Source: Cloacimonetes bacterium UBA6081 (lineage in GTDB: Bacteria; Cloacimonadota; Cloacimonadia; Cloacimonadales; Cloacimonadaceae). Taken from it: a stretch of DNA of 16,479 bases. Within the stretch, counting starts at the first letter, position 1. Every line of letters begins with the position of its first letter. Made by a program: the position numbers and the translations under genes. The stretch is taken from positions 1 to 16,479 of the forward strand of contig DIXL01000072.1 in NCBI GenBank assembly GCA_002428685.1, written 5' to 3'. Under the pieces are notes generated by a model, which worked only from the letters and a program-made list of their open reading frames with translations, was not told where the DNA came from and made no database searches. This document shows positions 15,901 to 16,479 of the stretch, in pieces.

Positions 15901-16042
15901 TGTCGTTCCCGCGGAGGCGGGAATCCAGCCAATTTAACAATTAAGCCCATTTGGCAGATAAACTTCTGTTTATCAACATAATAGATGTGCCTCTACAAAG
16001 GGATTTTTCAGGGCTGGATTCCCGCCTCCGCGGGAACGACAC
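15901..16042. repeat. Second large REP-type inverted repeat
   Basis: Perfect 31-bp arms at 15900-15930 and 16012-16042 carry the same GTTCCC-N8-GGGAAT hairpins as the element at 6859-6996. The interior of about 81 bp is unrelated to that element's interior and contains a GATAAAC-TTCT-GTTTATC hairpin (15957-15974). The two elements are almost the same length (about 138 and 142 bp). Confidence 0.93.
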
Positions 16043-16065
16043 GAGGGAGCTTTTTCACAGATAGC

Positions 16066-16114
16066 ATTCTCAATTCTCAATTCTCAATTCTCAATTCTCA
16101 ATTCTCAATTCTCA
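16066..16114. repeat. 7-bp microsatellite (ATTCTCA) x 7
   Basis: Seven perfect ATTCTCA units run into the 3' end of the 68-aa gene. The gene's TGA stop (16114-16112) lies inside the last unit. Copy-number change would leave the protein unaltered because the stop comes first, but would alter the 3' untranslated region. Confidence 0.96.
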
Positions 16115-16318
16115 ATTAATCTTGTTGTGGTAGTTTTCCAGGGCTTCCAGCAAAATCTGGATCACGGCATTGGGATCATCCACCATCAAGCTGCGTCTGT
16201 CGCCGTTGTCAAAGGTGATAACCACGTTTCCCAAGGCTTTGGATAGTTCGCGGATTTTGGGAATAACCAAATAGCACTTTCCAAGGTGCTCGTCGTTGTA
16301 TTCAAAAATGTTTTTCAT
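16112..16318 (-). CDS. Small hypothetical protein (68 aa)
   Basis: Soluble, mildly acidic protein with no signal peptide or membrane segment. The start is ATG with GGAG 5 nt upstream (in AAGGAGAACCC), a strong site that supports a real gene. The middle looks like beta-strands ('NVVITFDNGDRRSLMV'), and the end looks like an amphipathic helix ('NAVIQILLEALENY'). I do not recognise the family and assign no function. It lies upstream of the permease gene, but about 400 bp of repeats separate them, so co-transcription is doubtful. The frame is intact and coding-like in composition. Confidence 0.75.
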   Translation of the reverse strand: MKNIFEYNDEHLGKCYLVIPKIRELSKALGNVVITFDNGDRRSLMVDDPNAVIQILLEALENYHNKIN

Positions 16319-16479
16319 GGGTTCTCCTTATTTCTCACAGATTTCACAGATGACACAGATAACACCAAAAGCTGTTATTTATCATCTGTCGCCCTTCCAG
16401 GGCTGATTTTGGGTCGGTTCAACTTCCTGGGGTTCCGCTATCGCTACACCCCAAGCTATAGCATTTCGCCCTTCCAGGG
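16319..16479. repeat. CACAGA-type low-complexity sequence and a dispersed repeat
   Basis: 16334-16361 holds CACAGATTTCACAGATGACACAGAT, written here as three spaced CACAGA units. TCGCCCTTCCAGGG then occurs at 16389-16402 and again at 16466-16479, 77 bp apart, enclosing a TGGGGT/ACCCCA stem (16428-16433 and 16448-16453). I recall similar sequences as widely dispersed repeats in environmental bacterial genomes. The second copy runs off the window, so the array probably continues. Any promoter of the 68-aa gene would lie here, but none is evident. Confidence 0.7.

Noticed and set aside
15600..15950. Overlapping frames on both strands at the A-rich array
   Set aside because: They are low-complexity translations of the 10-bp repeat (Lys/Arg/Glu-rich or Phe/Leu/Cys-rich) and overlap the permease 5' end.

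Overview
The window carries four convincing genes, all on the minus strand. In transcription order they are a 68-residue hypothetical protein (16318-16112), a ZIP-family metal-ion permease of the GufA type (15704-14919), a 2310-residue secreted modular protein (14094-7162) and an 1813-residue secreted modular protein (5718-277). The two giants fill about 75% of the window. Each starts with a clear Sec signal peptide behind an AGGAG ribosome binding site, is built from fibronectin III-like and 'choice-of-anchor J' jelly-roll modules with a few other beta domains, and ends in a related module containing 'DPYGTF' and 'KKFY[KR]VTAV'. A rho-independent terminator follows each one.

No phylogenetic marker gene is present. 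The style of the surface proteins (very long FN3 plus jelly-roll chains, SPD-2/Hydin-like, PPC-like, CARDB-like and carboxypeptidase-regulatory modules, 'DPYGTF' near the C-terminus), the moderate GC content and the AGGAG start sites suggest an anaerobe of the Cloacimonadota or a related FCB-group lineage. That placement is an inference from recalled style, not from a search.

Layout: 1-220, two 92-bp tandem repeats and punctuation motifs; 221-256, terminator; 277-5718, giant protein 1; 5719-7097, a gene-poor region holding a REP-like insertion, the long leader of giant 1, a 90-bp tandem pair, a third copy of the 92-bp repeat, a large REP-type inverted repeat and a 25-bp tandem pair; 7098-7130, terminator; 7162-14094, giant protein 2; 14095-14918, its leader and further dispersed repeats; 14919-15704, the ZIP permease; 15720-16114, phased A-tracts, a second large REP-type inverted repeat and a 7-bp microsatellite; 16112-16318, the small gene; 16319-16479, CACAGA-type and other dispersed repeats.

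The most interesting signals are three. First, three sequence blocks occur in the same order and at similar spacing upstream of both giants: TTCTGCTTGACATT, then GGAGTAAAT about 160 bp on, then a 19-bp palindrome about 208 bp further. This suggests a shared long 5' leader or regulatory region. Second, a related repeat cluster lies just beyond each giant gene's terminator, with the motif TNAAAACG repeated at junctions. Third, near-identical FN3 segments within and between otherwise divergent giants point to module shuffling or gene conversion. The ZIP permease and the small protein have no evident functional link to the giants.
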